Source: Pleurostoma richardsiae
Taxonomy: Eukaryota > Ascomycota > Sordariomycetes > Calosphaeriales > Pleurostomataceae
Assembly (NCBI GenBank): GCA_030052745.1
Contig: JANBVO010000044.1
Coordinates: 62,001 to 126,000 of the forward strand
Reading direction: 5' to 3'
DNA length: 64,000 nt
Part shown: piece by piece, positions 1-9,538 of the stretch
How positions within the stretch are numbered: position 1 is the first letter of the stretch
Layout of the letters: the number at the start of each line of letters is the position of its first letter
The notes under the pieces: generated by a model
Databases searched by the model: none
Seen by the model: only the letters and a program-made list of their open reading frames with translations
Told to the model about the DNA's origin: nothing
Translations under genes and position numbers: made by a program

Positions 1-1190
1 CCCTGGGTCTATTCAGCGGGAAACGGGGTTTGGTCCGGCAGGAGTATACATACAGTTACGAGGAGGCCTTCCCCGTGCACCGACCTGCTCCAGTACTGAG
101 TGGCTGTCAAGGTCCGAAAGGTGGCCTGTGGCAGGCATATCAGAGCTTCAGCATGTGGCCATCAAGACAGCAGGATGAGCAGCACACACCTCCTTTTCTA
201 TCACTAGTATCCACCGGATAGACGAGAAATCGATCCGCCGAATCAGCTGGGGGTGAGGTATTAGGACACCCTTCAGAACGGCCTGTCAGCAGTAGCAAAG
301 GATGCATTGCGGCTACCACAGACATTGTCGTGGGACGAACTACAAGATACGGCGGTCCCATTCTCCATGAAGAGGATAAGTGGGCCAGCAGTCTGTCCTT
401 TAGCTGCTGCGACCTTGGTGGGCGGTCAAGACTTCAGCCTTCAAGTCCCCGATTACGACAGTTGACTCACAATATTGAGCGCGTTCCGGCCAATGCCAAG
501 CGTGAAGGCCAGGTCATCAACCAGGGCGTCCACCACCCTCTGTTCTCGGAACAGCTCCGTGTTTTGGTAATAGATATTCCTATGACGAGTCAGCATGCTG
601 TTCCTCCTGTAACTGAAGCTGCCTGCCCATGGCATGTGTCGTGAGGTAGTAGATCAAACAGAAGACCACAAGACCTTTTCGTGATTATCTTCCCCGCTAC
701 CAGGGCTTCTAGGGAAAGTTCCAAAATTCGCAAAATAGCACCTGCAGAGACAAGTCAGATGGAAGTATAGACGCTTGTAAATGACCGTCTGGCAGGCTCT
801 TCGTGTGTCAATCGTCCTCGCAAGAGGAAACGACTACCGCAGTCACGTACCAAACTTTTTTGCCTCATGAACCGTTCTCCCAGGGAAAGTCACCACCCCA
901 CGCGAGCGTCCTGTCATGGAATCGCTCTGTGCTTGGCTGGCAGAGGACGGCCCTTCTCCCTGCTCTGTGGGGTCGCCAGCCGGCGGCCGAGGATGCGAGG
1001 CGGCCGCTGCGGTTCGCGTTCGGAACGGGATGGAGAGCTCCGTGGCACCTCTGGACAGATCATCGACGACGGACCCAAGAATATCCTCGATCTTTGCTAT
1101 GACTGCGCCTGCTTGGTGGGCCGCGGCGTGGGGTGCCTGTGACATGGTAACAACACTCGTTCTCCGGGAGCCACGCAGAGAGGCAGGCAT
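1..1190 (-). CDS. SPO11: Meiotic recombination protein SPO11, 5' part (truncated by window edge)
   Basis: Topoisomerase VI-A-like transesterase that makes the DNA double-strand breaks starting meiotic recombination. Exons on the minus strand: 1190-851, 741-675, 579-471, 413-324, 246-190, 125-54 and 8-1 (continuing outside). All joins keep frame and give about 247 residues. The winged-helix part contains KRNIYYQNTELF, where the second Tyr (about residue 140) matches the catalytic Tyr135 of yeast Spo11. The following stretch with DDLAFTLGIGRNALN is typical of the family. The Toprim part begins with LVIEKEATFRTL, whose Glu (about residue 219) is the metal-binding acidic residue. The start is the ATG at 1190; a second Met 15 codons later is possible. 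The donor after exon 4 (GTCTGT) is weak, and a GTATCT 18 bp earlier in the transcript is an alternative. The C-terminal part lies outside the window. Confidence 0.88.
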
Positions 1191-2092
1191 AATGGTTCCG
1201 TCACTTGACGAGGGAAGATGCGAAAGAGAAGACCCGGATCGTCAAGCAGGGTCAGCCGAGACATGGTGCGGTTGGACCTGGCTACTGTATCATGAAGACG
1301 AAAGAGAAATGGAGACGAAGAAAGATGTTGACTTGGAAATCAAGGGCGATAGGTAGCTCTGCCTTCCAGTATTTACCTAAGCAAGACAAGAGACTTCTTA
1401 CCGCGTGAACAGCGAAAGGAAGGAGCGGTGATAGAAGATACCTCACGTTCCGAAGTTGGAAGGCAGTCGATGATCCCCTTTCCAGATCGAGTATATCCAC
1501 ACCGGTCCCTGCTATAAAGACACGAGTCCTTCCTCTCTTGCCTCTCTCCAAGATACATGCAAGCTGGGTAGAGGCACTAAGATACATAGAGTATCTTGCA
1601 TGTCCATGTATCTCTAAGTACCTCATCTCTCTCTTAGAGTCGTGTTGCCTTCCGTGGTGGTCGATGTCTCTTGTGCCTCCTGGCTGCTAATACGTTTAAA
1701 GTGCTGACGGAGGATCACTTGTTCCGTCCTGGGGTGTTCTCTGGGCCTGTGAGGCGCAGGGACCACGCAATAGCGCCATGACCAAGCAGGTACGGGGCGG
1801 CATTGGCCAATTGTAGGGGGGCGATCCCCCCCATATGTCGTACTATGTAAATCTTCTTGACATGGGGATTGAGAGCGGTGAGCTTCCCCACTAAATTTTG
1901 GCTGGAGGTCCGGTCCCTGGCTTTAGACAGCCAAGACGGCATATGTCCAGCACAGCGGAGATGCCCACCCTCCGATTGTCCGCTCGTGGCGTCAAACTCC
2001 TTTACCACCTCTGCATCTAACGCTCCCCCTGCGGATGTAGCACCTCAATCCCCTGCAGGAATCAACAGCAGTTGCAGGCGGGTCAACTCAGG
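1191..2092. other. Divergent intergenic region SPO11/ERG7
   Basis: About 0.9 kb between two divergently transcribed genes, so it should hold both promoters. A CTATAAAG box lies near 1511. The only structure seen is a set of nested inverted repeats at 1551-1614. No ORF here resembles a known protein. Confidence 0.6.
1551..1614. repeat. Nested inverted repeats
   Basis: AAGATAC and GTATCTT (1579-1597) form a perfect 7-bp stem around a 5-base loop. Outside it, AGATACATGCAAG (1551-1563) is the reverse complement of CTTGCATG plus TATCT at 1595-1614, interrupted by six bases. The DNA or an RNA from it could fold into a cruciform. It has no recognised function. Confidence 0.5.
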
Positions 2093-4498
2093 ATGGTCGT
2101 CAGTTCCGACACCAAGGCCACCGCCGTCGAGGCACCGGGCAAGGCATCCCCACAGACCCTCAAGCGGCGCAATGGCGATGCCAACGGGATCAATGGCAAG
2201 GAGGAGATAAAGAAGCCACGACTCGCAGAGACGACCGACCATACCCGATGGCGCATGAAGGATGATGCCGGACGCCATACTTGGCACTATCTCGAGGACG
2301 ACGAGGATGCCGAGGAATGGCCCCAGTCGTACGCAGATAAGTATTACTTGGGGCTGCCACTGGTAATGACTGCCCATTAGCTTTGCGGGCTACTGCAGCA
2401 TCACAGAACACTAATCATTCATCGCATGCCGACAGGACCTCCCCGACCAGCCTGCCCCCAAGAACCCCCTCGACGCCGCCCGCAATGGCCTCGAGTTCTT
2501 CGAGACGCTGCAGCTGCCGCCCGGCAACTGGGGCTGCGAGTATGGTGGTCCCATGTTCCTGCTCCCGAGCTACATCATCATTTCCTATGCGACCAAGACC
2601 CAGATCCCCTGGTACTTCGCTACCGAGATCAAGAACTACCTCTTCGCCAGAGCGCATCCCGATGACGGTGGATGGGGGCTGCATATTGAGGGCGAGAGTA
2701 CCGTCATGGGCACGGCGCTCAACTACATAACACTACGTCTTGTCGGTGTCGAAGCAGACCATCCTGTCATGGTCAAGGCGAGAGCAACACTACATAAGCT
2801 GGGCGGAGCAACACATGGCCCACACTGGGCAAAGTTCTACCTCGCCGTCCTGGGGCTTGCCAAGTGGGATATTGTCAACCCCGTCCCACCAGAGATCTGG
2901 CTACTTCCGGACTGGGTACCCATCGCCCCATGGAGGTGGTGGATACACATCCGCATGGTGTTCCTGGCAATGTCCTACGTCGCGTCGAAGCGGTGGGTTG
3001 CTGAAGAGACCGAGGTGATTCGTGAGATGCGCAACGAGCTCTTCGTCGAGCCCTGGGATTCTATCAACTGGGGCGCCAACAGGAACACTATCGCGTCGGT
3101 TGACAACTACCATCCCAAATCATGGCTTTTGAATACGATCAACTGGATACTAGTTAACATCTGGTACCCCTATCTTCGGCCCAACTTCCTCGCGAAGAGC
3201 GCAGAAGACTGGGTCAGTCAACTGCTCGATATGGAATGCAAGAACACGGACTATGCCTGCCTGGCTCCCGTTAACCAACCGATGACGCTTCTGTGTTGCT
3301 ATATTCGAGATGGACCAAACGCTTATTCAGTGCGACGACTCCGGGAAAGAGCGCAGGATGCCATCTGGGTCAAGGATGAAGGACTCCTCGTCAATGGCAC
3401 CAACGGGGTTCAGTGCTGGGATACTGCGTTTGCAATCCAGGCTGTCATGGAAGCCGGGTTGGCCGAGGACGAGCGGTGGAAGCCTATGCTCACCAAAGCC
3501 CTGGAGTTTCTTGACGACCAGCAGATCCGCGAAAATGTCGAAGATCAGGATAAGTGTTATCGTCATCCGAGGAAGGGTGCCTGGGCTTTCAGCAACAAGT
3601 ACCAGGGCTATGCAGTCAGCGACTGCGTGTCAGAAGCGCTCAAGGCCGTCATCCATCTCCAGAAGACGCCTGGATATCCTCAGCTGTTGAATGACCGGCG
3701 GATCTTTGATGCCATAGACACCCTCCTCACGTACCAGGACTCGAAGTCCGGCGGATGCGCATCCTACGAGCTGCCTCGCGGAGGTGAGTACCTGGAGATG
3801 CTCAATGCTGCCGAGGTCTTTGGGAATATCATGGTTGAGTACCTCTACCCTGAGTGCACGACCGCGGTCGTGACGGCGCTGTCGCTTTTCCACAAACACT
3901 GGCCGGATTACCGAAGGAAGGAGATCGAGAAGTTTATTGAGAGAGCTGTCTCATGGATCAAGACGGCGCAGTATCCAGACGGGAGTTGGTACGGAAGCTG
4001 GGGTATTTGCTTCACGTATGCCACCATGTTTGCCCTGGAGAGTCTGGCCAGCAGGGGTGAAACATATCACACCAGCAAGTACTCCAAGAAGGGTTGTGAG
4101 TTCTTGATCTCAAAGCAGAGAGAAGACGGAGGCTGGTCGGAGAGCTACAAGGTACGTTTGCTTCGTCCTCCAACATTACTCCTCGTCTGTATACTGACGC
4201 CTTTCAGGCATGCGAGCAGAGCAAATACATCGAGCATCCCTCTGGTTCTCTAGTCGTCCAGACGTCGTGGGCCATCATCGGACTGCTGAACGCCAAGTAC
4301 CCGGATGTCGAGCCCATCAGGAAGGGCATCAAGCTCATTATGTCACGTCAGCAGCCGAACGGAGAGTGGTTGCAGGAAGCAATCGAGGGTGTCTTCAACA
4401 AGAGCTGCATGATCTCGTACCCCAACTACAAGTTCGTCTTCCCGATCAAGGCTCTGGGCATGTTTGCTCAGCGGTACCCGGAGGAGCCAGTCGTCTGA
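2093..4498 (+). CDS. ERG7: Lanosterol synthase (oxidosqualene cyclase)
   Basis: Cyclises 2,3-oxidosqualene to lanosterol, the first sterol of the ergosterol pathway, at the ER or lipid droplets. Three exons (2093-2362, 2436-4151, 4208-4498) give 758 residues, close to the usual 730-760. Start at ATG 2093. The proton-donor Asp motif reads SDCVSE (Asp about residue 486) where most lanosterol synthases have DCTAE. QW-type repeats are visible, for example DGSWYGSWG and REDGGWSES. Near the C-terminus NKSCMIS (about 726-732) matches the lanosterol-type NKSCAIS signature rather than the APPGGMR block of protostadienol synthases. This favours primary sterol synthesis over a helvolic-acid-type paralogue. 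No terpenoid-tailoring cluster is adjacent. Both introns have canonical ends, and a CTAAT branch site lies in intron 1. Confidence 0.95.
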
Positions 4499-5194
4499 AC
4501 AACGAACCATTTATTCTTAGACGTCTTTAAGCTACAGCACAGCTAGCTGCTGTACTTGATACTTGATACTAGGTACCTTAATGATAATTTAATGAGCCTC
4601 ATCACATGCATCGTTTCCTTTCACGGCACCTGTTTCGTTAAGGTTCCATCGCGTTCCGATAAACGATGTCGGCCACCTGAAGCTTGGACGATGCTGTGGG
4701 GTATTCCACGCAAGGGGAAGGCGGTGTAAGCATTGTTCGCTGGTAAGACGGGCAGAAACGTCGAAGCTTCCGAGCTGAGCCCAAGCTCCCCCGCCGACAA
4801 ACTCTCTCAAAGTCAGAACAGACGTCTGCCTACCTTCTCTTCTTCTGCCGCTCCCTTATAAATCCCAAAACCTCGTTCGTCGTCACAGAAGGACAGTTCC
4901 CTCTCAGGCTGATCATTCTTCCCAAATCGTCACTTTCGAGCTGCCTGGAGGTCACGCACACTCCCATTCCCCTCCAAAGCACTCAGAAAGAAAGGTATGT
5001 GGGACAACATGTGCTCCTTTGTGCCGCTCTTCTGCGGGTCTGTCTGCTCTCCTTATTCGTCCTCACTGTTGTTCTTCGATCGCGCGACGGCCTCAAATCA
5101 CAATTTCGTTCATTTCTTCATGCGTGCGTCTATGTGGAATATTTCTAACAGAGAGGCACAGTACCCCGCCGACTCCGCCGACCCCGCCGCCGCC
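4499..5194 (+). promoter_or_regulatory. SGT1 upstream region with TATA box and probable 5' UTR intron
   Basis: A TTATAAAT box sits at 4857-4864. A pyrimidine-rich stretch follows, then AAAG|GTATGT at 4995, a perfect splice donor. A CTAAC branch site near 5145 leads to an AG acceptor at about 5151 or, at better spacing, 5161. Removing this intron also removes upstream ATGs, leaving the ATG at 5195 as the first good start. The first 300 bp are the 3' flank of ERG7 and contain nothing else recognised. Confidence 0.55.
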
Positions 5195-6666
5195 ATGTCC
5201 GCGATCTCCCAGGGCCAGGCCGGCATGGCCGCCCTCGAGAAGAAGAACTGGACCCAGGCGATCGAGCTCCTCTCGCAGGCACTTAACCAAGTCAAGTCGC
5301 CCGCCTGGCTTCTCGGTCGTGCCCAAGCCTACCAACAGACCAAGCAGTTCGACCTCGCCCTCCCGGATGTCGAGCTGGCATACCACGCCGCGGCGGAGCG
5401 CGGCAACGACAAGTCGCGCAAGCAGATGATTGAGGCACAGTACCGCCGGGCGGTGATCCTGTTCAAGAAGGGCCAGTATGCCGACTCGGACTGCTGCTGT
5501 GTCTGGGCTCAGCAGCTCGCCGAGGGCAAGCCGGTGAACATGGACGATACCGTGTCTACGAACGTCGACGAGAATGGCGATTACAAGGCCACAGTTGCGG
5601 AAGCCCAGGCGGATAGGTTCCAGGGTGGCAATGAAGGCTCTGACGTCCGCGCGATCATGGAGAATCAGAAGGAGAAGGACACGGGCTACAAGCAGGATTG
5701 GAATCGTGCTTACATGTGGCGCACTCAGGCCCTGTCTAAGATGGAGCAGCTTCCTGCTGGACATCCTGGCCGGAAAGTCACGGTTACCAGAGTGCCCACG
5801 AAGCCAACGTACCAGGATGTTACAAAGGAAGTGAAGCCTGAGGCTGAGCAGGAGACGACAGCCCAAAACACCAAGGAAAATGAGAAGCCCCAGGTCAACT
5901 TGGCGACCGTGCCGCGGGACCTGCGGTTCCAGTTCTACCAGTCTGATGCGTCTGTCACGGTCGAGGCCTTCATAAAAAACACGGACAAGGACAAGCTTGA
6001 AGTCAAGTTCCTCTCCGACTCAGTGAGTATTACTGCCCTTTCACTTATAGTCATCGTACTGACCCTGGCCAGGTTGTCCTGTCTGGACTGCCGAGGGACC
6101 CCCCTCATGCTTATTTGCGACTTGCGGGCCCGATCCGCCCGGCAGAATGCAAATTCAGGGTCGCTTCCATGAAGATCGAGCTGACACTCGTGAAAGAAAC
6201 ACCGGGAAAATGGGGAACATGGGGCCAGGAGACTACGCAGGATCCTCGGGATTCGGCCATCCCGAGTGTTGCTGCCGTGTCACCATCCGGTCCAGCAAGT
6301 GTGACGGAACAGGTCCCTTCTGCTTCGACTGTGGCAGCAGCCAGCCAGCCAACGGCCCCCGCGACGGACACAAAGAAGCCAGCCGGCCCTCCCGCGTACC
6401 CGACCAGTTCCAAGACCGGCCCCAAGAACTGGGACAGCTTCGCGGAGGACGGGGACGACGACGAGAAGGACGAGGCCGACAAGGACCCCAACTTCTTCTT
6501 CAAGCAGCTGTACAAGAACGCGACGCCCGAGCAGCAGCGGGCGATGATGAAGAGCTTCACCGAGAGCAACGGCACGAGCCTCAGCACGGACTGGGACGAC
6601 GTCAAGAGCCGCATCGTGGAGACTGTCCCTCCTGATGGCGTCGAGGCTAAGAAGTGGGATGCTTAG
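5195..6666 (+). CDS. SGT1: SGT1 co-chaperone (TPR-CS-SGS)
   Basis: Adaptor between Hsp90 and SCF/kinetochore or NLR-type clients. Two exons (5195-6022 and 6073-6666) give 473 residues. An N-terminal TPR-like region (about 1-115) contains repeats such as NWTQAIELLSQALNQ. A CS (p23-like) domain (about 234-325) begins at VNLATVPRDLRFQFYQ and is interrupted by the intron between FLSDS and VVLSGLPRD. The C-terminal SGS domain contains PKNWDSFAED, FFFKQLYKNATPEQQRAMM and a final VEAKKWDA. An acidic linker rich in D and E precedes the Phe cluster. The ATG at 5195 lies in an ideal context (GCCGCCATGTCC). The reading frame stays open upstream to 4997, but that part looks like 5' UTR and intron. Identity is clear from the three-domain order. 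Confidence 0.93.
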
Positions 6667-7816
6667 TGGGAGGGACCGGATCGACCGCATAGATGTGGAG
6701 GAACTCAGTACTGATGCCCCGCGGGGCAGGCGAGGTATGCATCCCGGCTGGCGGTGACACAGGGCCTGACCTTCTCTAACTGGGGTTGTGCATGTTATTT
6801 TGCTTCTGTGTTGCGATCTCCAAAAGTTGTGTGCTTTCGGTCGTTTATTGCTCTTTCGGTGGCGTTTTAGGGCGAGGCACGGGTTCTCTACGCCCTCTTA
6901 TGTTGAGTTAATACCCTTCCATGATATGAGACTCTTCGCTCAGCTTAGCATAATTGATGTGACATGAAGCTATACCGCCACAGACCATCTTATCGTGCTC
7001 CTTTTCTTCGGTGTCTTGCTCACTCTGACACAGCACAGGGCCGCTTCTTACCCTCATGAATTGTCTGAGCCAGTCAGTGTTATTCCTTATCTGATGTTCC
7101 ACTGTCCCCTTTCGTAAACCTTCAGGGCGATGGATCTGCTTTACACGCTCACTCAAGTCCTCAATGGAAACCGCCGAGCTCTGAGACCTAGGCATGGTTA
7201 GTCAATCGCGTGGACGAGCAACCTCGGTTCGTAGCGCTCGCTGGTTCTGTCACCGGCATGGCTTTTGGACTTCGTCGTTATCCTAGTAGAGCAATACGAC
7301 ACCGGAGGGTTTGCGAGCTGCCCGTGATGCACTGGAGACACCCAAAGGGACGGAGAACAGTGTACACAAGAGACCGGTCCCAGGTGGGGGTTCTATATCT
7401 GTTTTAGGATAGAGTAGATGTCTATCTACGCAAGCCACATGCTGCTCTGTATGGCCGCCCTGTCTCTGCTGACGCACCAAGCCCTATCTAGGTGCCGGGT
7501 TACCCTTCCGTCCTCCACCTTCCCAAAGGAGGCAATGATGCTGTGCCGGGGAGATCTGATAGATCTGATGTAGCCGGTAGCCGATCTGGCCTCCCGGGAT
7601 ATCTCATCACTGGGTGTGTGTGTGCGCGCAGGAAGCGTAAGCACCTAGATAGATGTCTTGCAGTAGTAAGCTGACAACCGTATCTATGAGCACTAGTCTA
7701 CGTGCTGCATGTGCCAGTGATGGCGCCGGCGGTCTCACCGGCACGAAGCTTTCCCAGGACAGCTCGTCCGTGATCGCTTTGTCCCCACGGCAATGCCCAG
7801 CTCTGGCGCGCCGCTC
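6667..7816. other. Convergent intergenic region SGT1/dioxygenase
   Basis: About 1.15 kb between two gene 3' ends. Short ORFs occur on both strands, but none has recognisable content or a plausible exon structure. No repeat or RNA gene was seen. Confidence 0.55.
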
Positions 7817-9538
7817 CTAGGCTTGCGACTCGACTGCTGGCCCACCCTCTGGACGCTTCGACTTCCGAGGTCCCTTCCCGTACCCCTTGGGGTCTACAAA
7901 TCGAATTATCGGCCGGGGATTTCCATCACGGTCTGATCCCCACCTCGCCTCTTCAGCCGATGTTGTCTCTATGCTCTGATCAGAGACTTGCCGCGCGGAG
8001 TTGTCGCCACCCTTCGCTTTCCCACCAGGTTTCCCAGCCGATGTCGCTTCCGCAGCCTCTGCCGGCCCCTCGTCCAAAGGCAAACCCAAGATCGCCCTTG
8101 CCTGGACGTCCTCCTCCGGAAGGCCCCGCAGCGGGTTCTCCTCGATCACGCCAGAGTCCTCCAGCTTGCTGAGGAACACCTTGTGTTCGATGTACCCGCC
8201 CTTCAGCCAGCGCCTGCCCCTGGCCAGGTCAAAGTGCCGCCGCCCGTGCAGCACGCGGCGGTTGTTGAAGAGCACGCACTCGCCCGGCCGCAGCTTGTAC
8301 TCGAGCATGTTCTCGGGCGCCTCGAGGTTGTCCTTGAACGCCTTCGCTGCGGACCACCACTTCGCCAGCCGCGCGGCCGGCGTCTCGCGGGCCCGCCACC
8401 CGCCGTCGGCGGTGGGCACTTTGCGGTGGAAGACGTCCTGGAAGGGGGGCGACCAGTTGATGGCGCGCACCTTGCCGTCGACGAGGTCGAAGACAGGCAG
8501 CGCGCTGCGGTAGTGATTCGAGCCGGCTGCGTACTTGTACGGCACGAGCACCGTGGAGAGGGAGTGGAACTGGTCGGGCGCCGTGTGGCGGACTTCCAGG
8601 GCGGCCCTCAGGCCGTCGCTGAAGAGAGACTCGCCGCCCTCAGCGTCGTTGTCGAGACAGTGGAGGATCTGGATCTCGGGGGTGCTGTCGATGTACATGA
8701 GGTCGTGGTGCAGGCCGAGGAACTCGTTTGTATACGCCACGTTCTCGGCGTCCGGCTTGGATATGACGTCCCACGTGAGCCCGTAGAAGGTCGACTGCAG
8801 GTGGCCAACCTTGCTGACGATGTCCTCGACGGCGGACTCGGACTGCGGCACTCCGCTCAGGAAGATGAGACCCAGCTCGTCCAGGTCTGAGAGGGCCTTG
8901 CGGAAGCCGTCACCTCCGTCCATCCAGTCCGCATAGGGTGTGAACTTCGGTTGGGAGCCGAAGATTTTTTTGTTCCACAGCCGCGGCCGTCCTCTCTCAT
9001 AGTGCGGGCCGGACTTGACGTAGTCCCGAACCATGAGGTCGATGGGATACAGAGACGTGTGCTCCTGCCCAGGGACACTCAGATCATCAGCCCAAGTCAC
9101 CTCGAGTTCTCCATCTCCTGTCACTACCGAAGAGGCAACCTTGGGATCCACGGGGACATCCGGTGAGGCAAAGGTCTTCTGGCCCGAGGACGGGCTGACG
9201 CAGCGGGGGCAGGGGCAAGAGTCCCGAAGCCATCTCAGCGCGAGCGTCACTCGTTCCTCCGCAAACTCGAGCCTGATGAGGCCTCCTTGGACATCCACAG
9301 AGTGCAGTCTCCCAGGGGAGCCTGGAGGTGGCACTTCTATCCATTCTTCTCCGGCCGCCTTATCAGGAATGGCAGGCTGTGTTGAGTGTTGGCGGAGGCA
9401 ATTAATCCTGGCTGAGGGACTGACGCAAAGAGAAACACGCAAAGCCGGAGCCAGGACACTGCGCGACGACCAGCCAGCTGTCGCGAGCCGTACCCCGGAC
9501 ATGAGGTGGCGAGCCGCAGCCATTGACACTCGGGTCAT
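7817..9538 (-). CDS. Gamma-butyrobetaine hydroxylase-like 2-oxoglutarate/Fe(II) dioxygenase
   Basis: Probable last enzyme of carnitine biosynthesis (gamma-butyrobetaine to L-carnitine), TauD/TfdA fold. Single exon, 573 residues from the ATG at 9538; the frame is open further upstream but only from non-ATG codons. The N-terminus is rich in Arg, Ser and Ala without acidic residues, which suggests mitochondrial import. A small N-terminal domain with DSCPCPRCV (about residue 107) matches the zinc-binding GBBH-like N domain. The iron ligands are His277-x-Asp279 in LGLHHDLMYID and His431 in VLHGRRHFD. The C-terminal block LKGGYIEHKVFLSKLE resembles gamma-butyrobetaine hydroxylase more than trimethyllysine dioxygenase, but the latter is not excluded. 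About 95 residues beyond the catalytic domain form a charged, low-complexity tail absent from the animal enzymes. Confidence 0.82.
   Translation of the reverse strand: MTRVSMAAARHLMSGVRLATAGWSSRSVLAPALRVSLCVSPSARINCLRQHSTQPAIPDKAAGEEWIEVPPPGSPGRLHSVDVQGGLIRLEFAEERVTLALRWLRDSCPCPRCVSPSSGQKTFASPDVPVDPKVASSVVTGDGELEVTWADDLSVPGQEHTSLYPIDLMVRDYVKSGPHYERGRPRLWNKKIFGSQPKFTPYADWMDGGDGFRKALSDLDELGLIFLSGVPQSESAVEDIVSKVGHLQSTFYGLTWDVISKPDAENVAYTNEFLGLHHDLMYIDSTPEIQILHCLDNDAEGGESLFSDGLRAALEVRHTAPDQFHSLSTVLVPYKYAAGSNHYRSALPVFDLVDGKVRAINWSPPFQDVFHRKVPTADGGWRARETPAARLAKWWSAAKAFKDNLEAPENMLEYKLRPGECVLFNNRRVLHGRRHFDLARGRRWLKGGYIEHKVFLSKLEDSGVIEENPLRGLPEEDVQARAILGLPLDEGPAEAAEATSAGKPGGKAKGGDNSARQVSDQSIETTSAEEARWGSDRDGNPRPIIRFVDPKGYGKGPRKSKRPEGGPAVESQA

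Noticed and set aside
4997-5194. Upstream ATG as the SGT1 start
   Set aside because: It lies at the start of a probable 5' UTR intron; the ATG at 5195 has the better context and begins the TPR region.
7988-8890. 300-codon plus-strand ORF opposite the dioxygenase
   Set aside because: Shadow of the coding strand; no recognisable motif. The same applies to 9033-9911.
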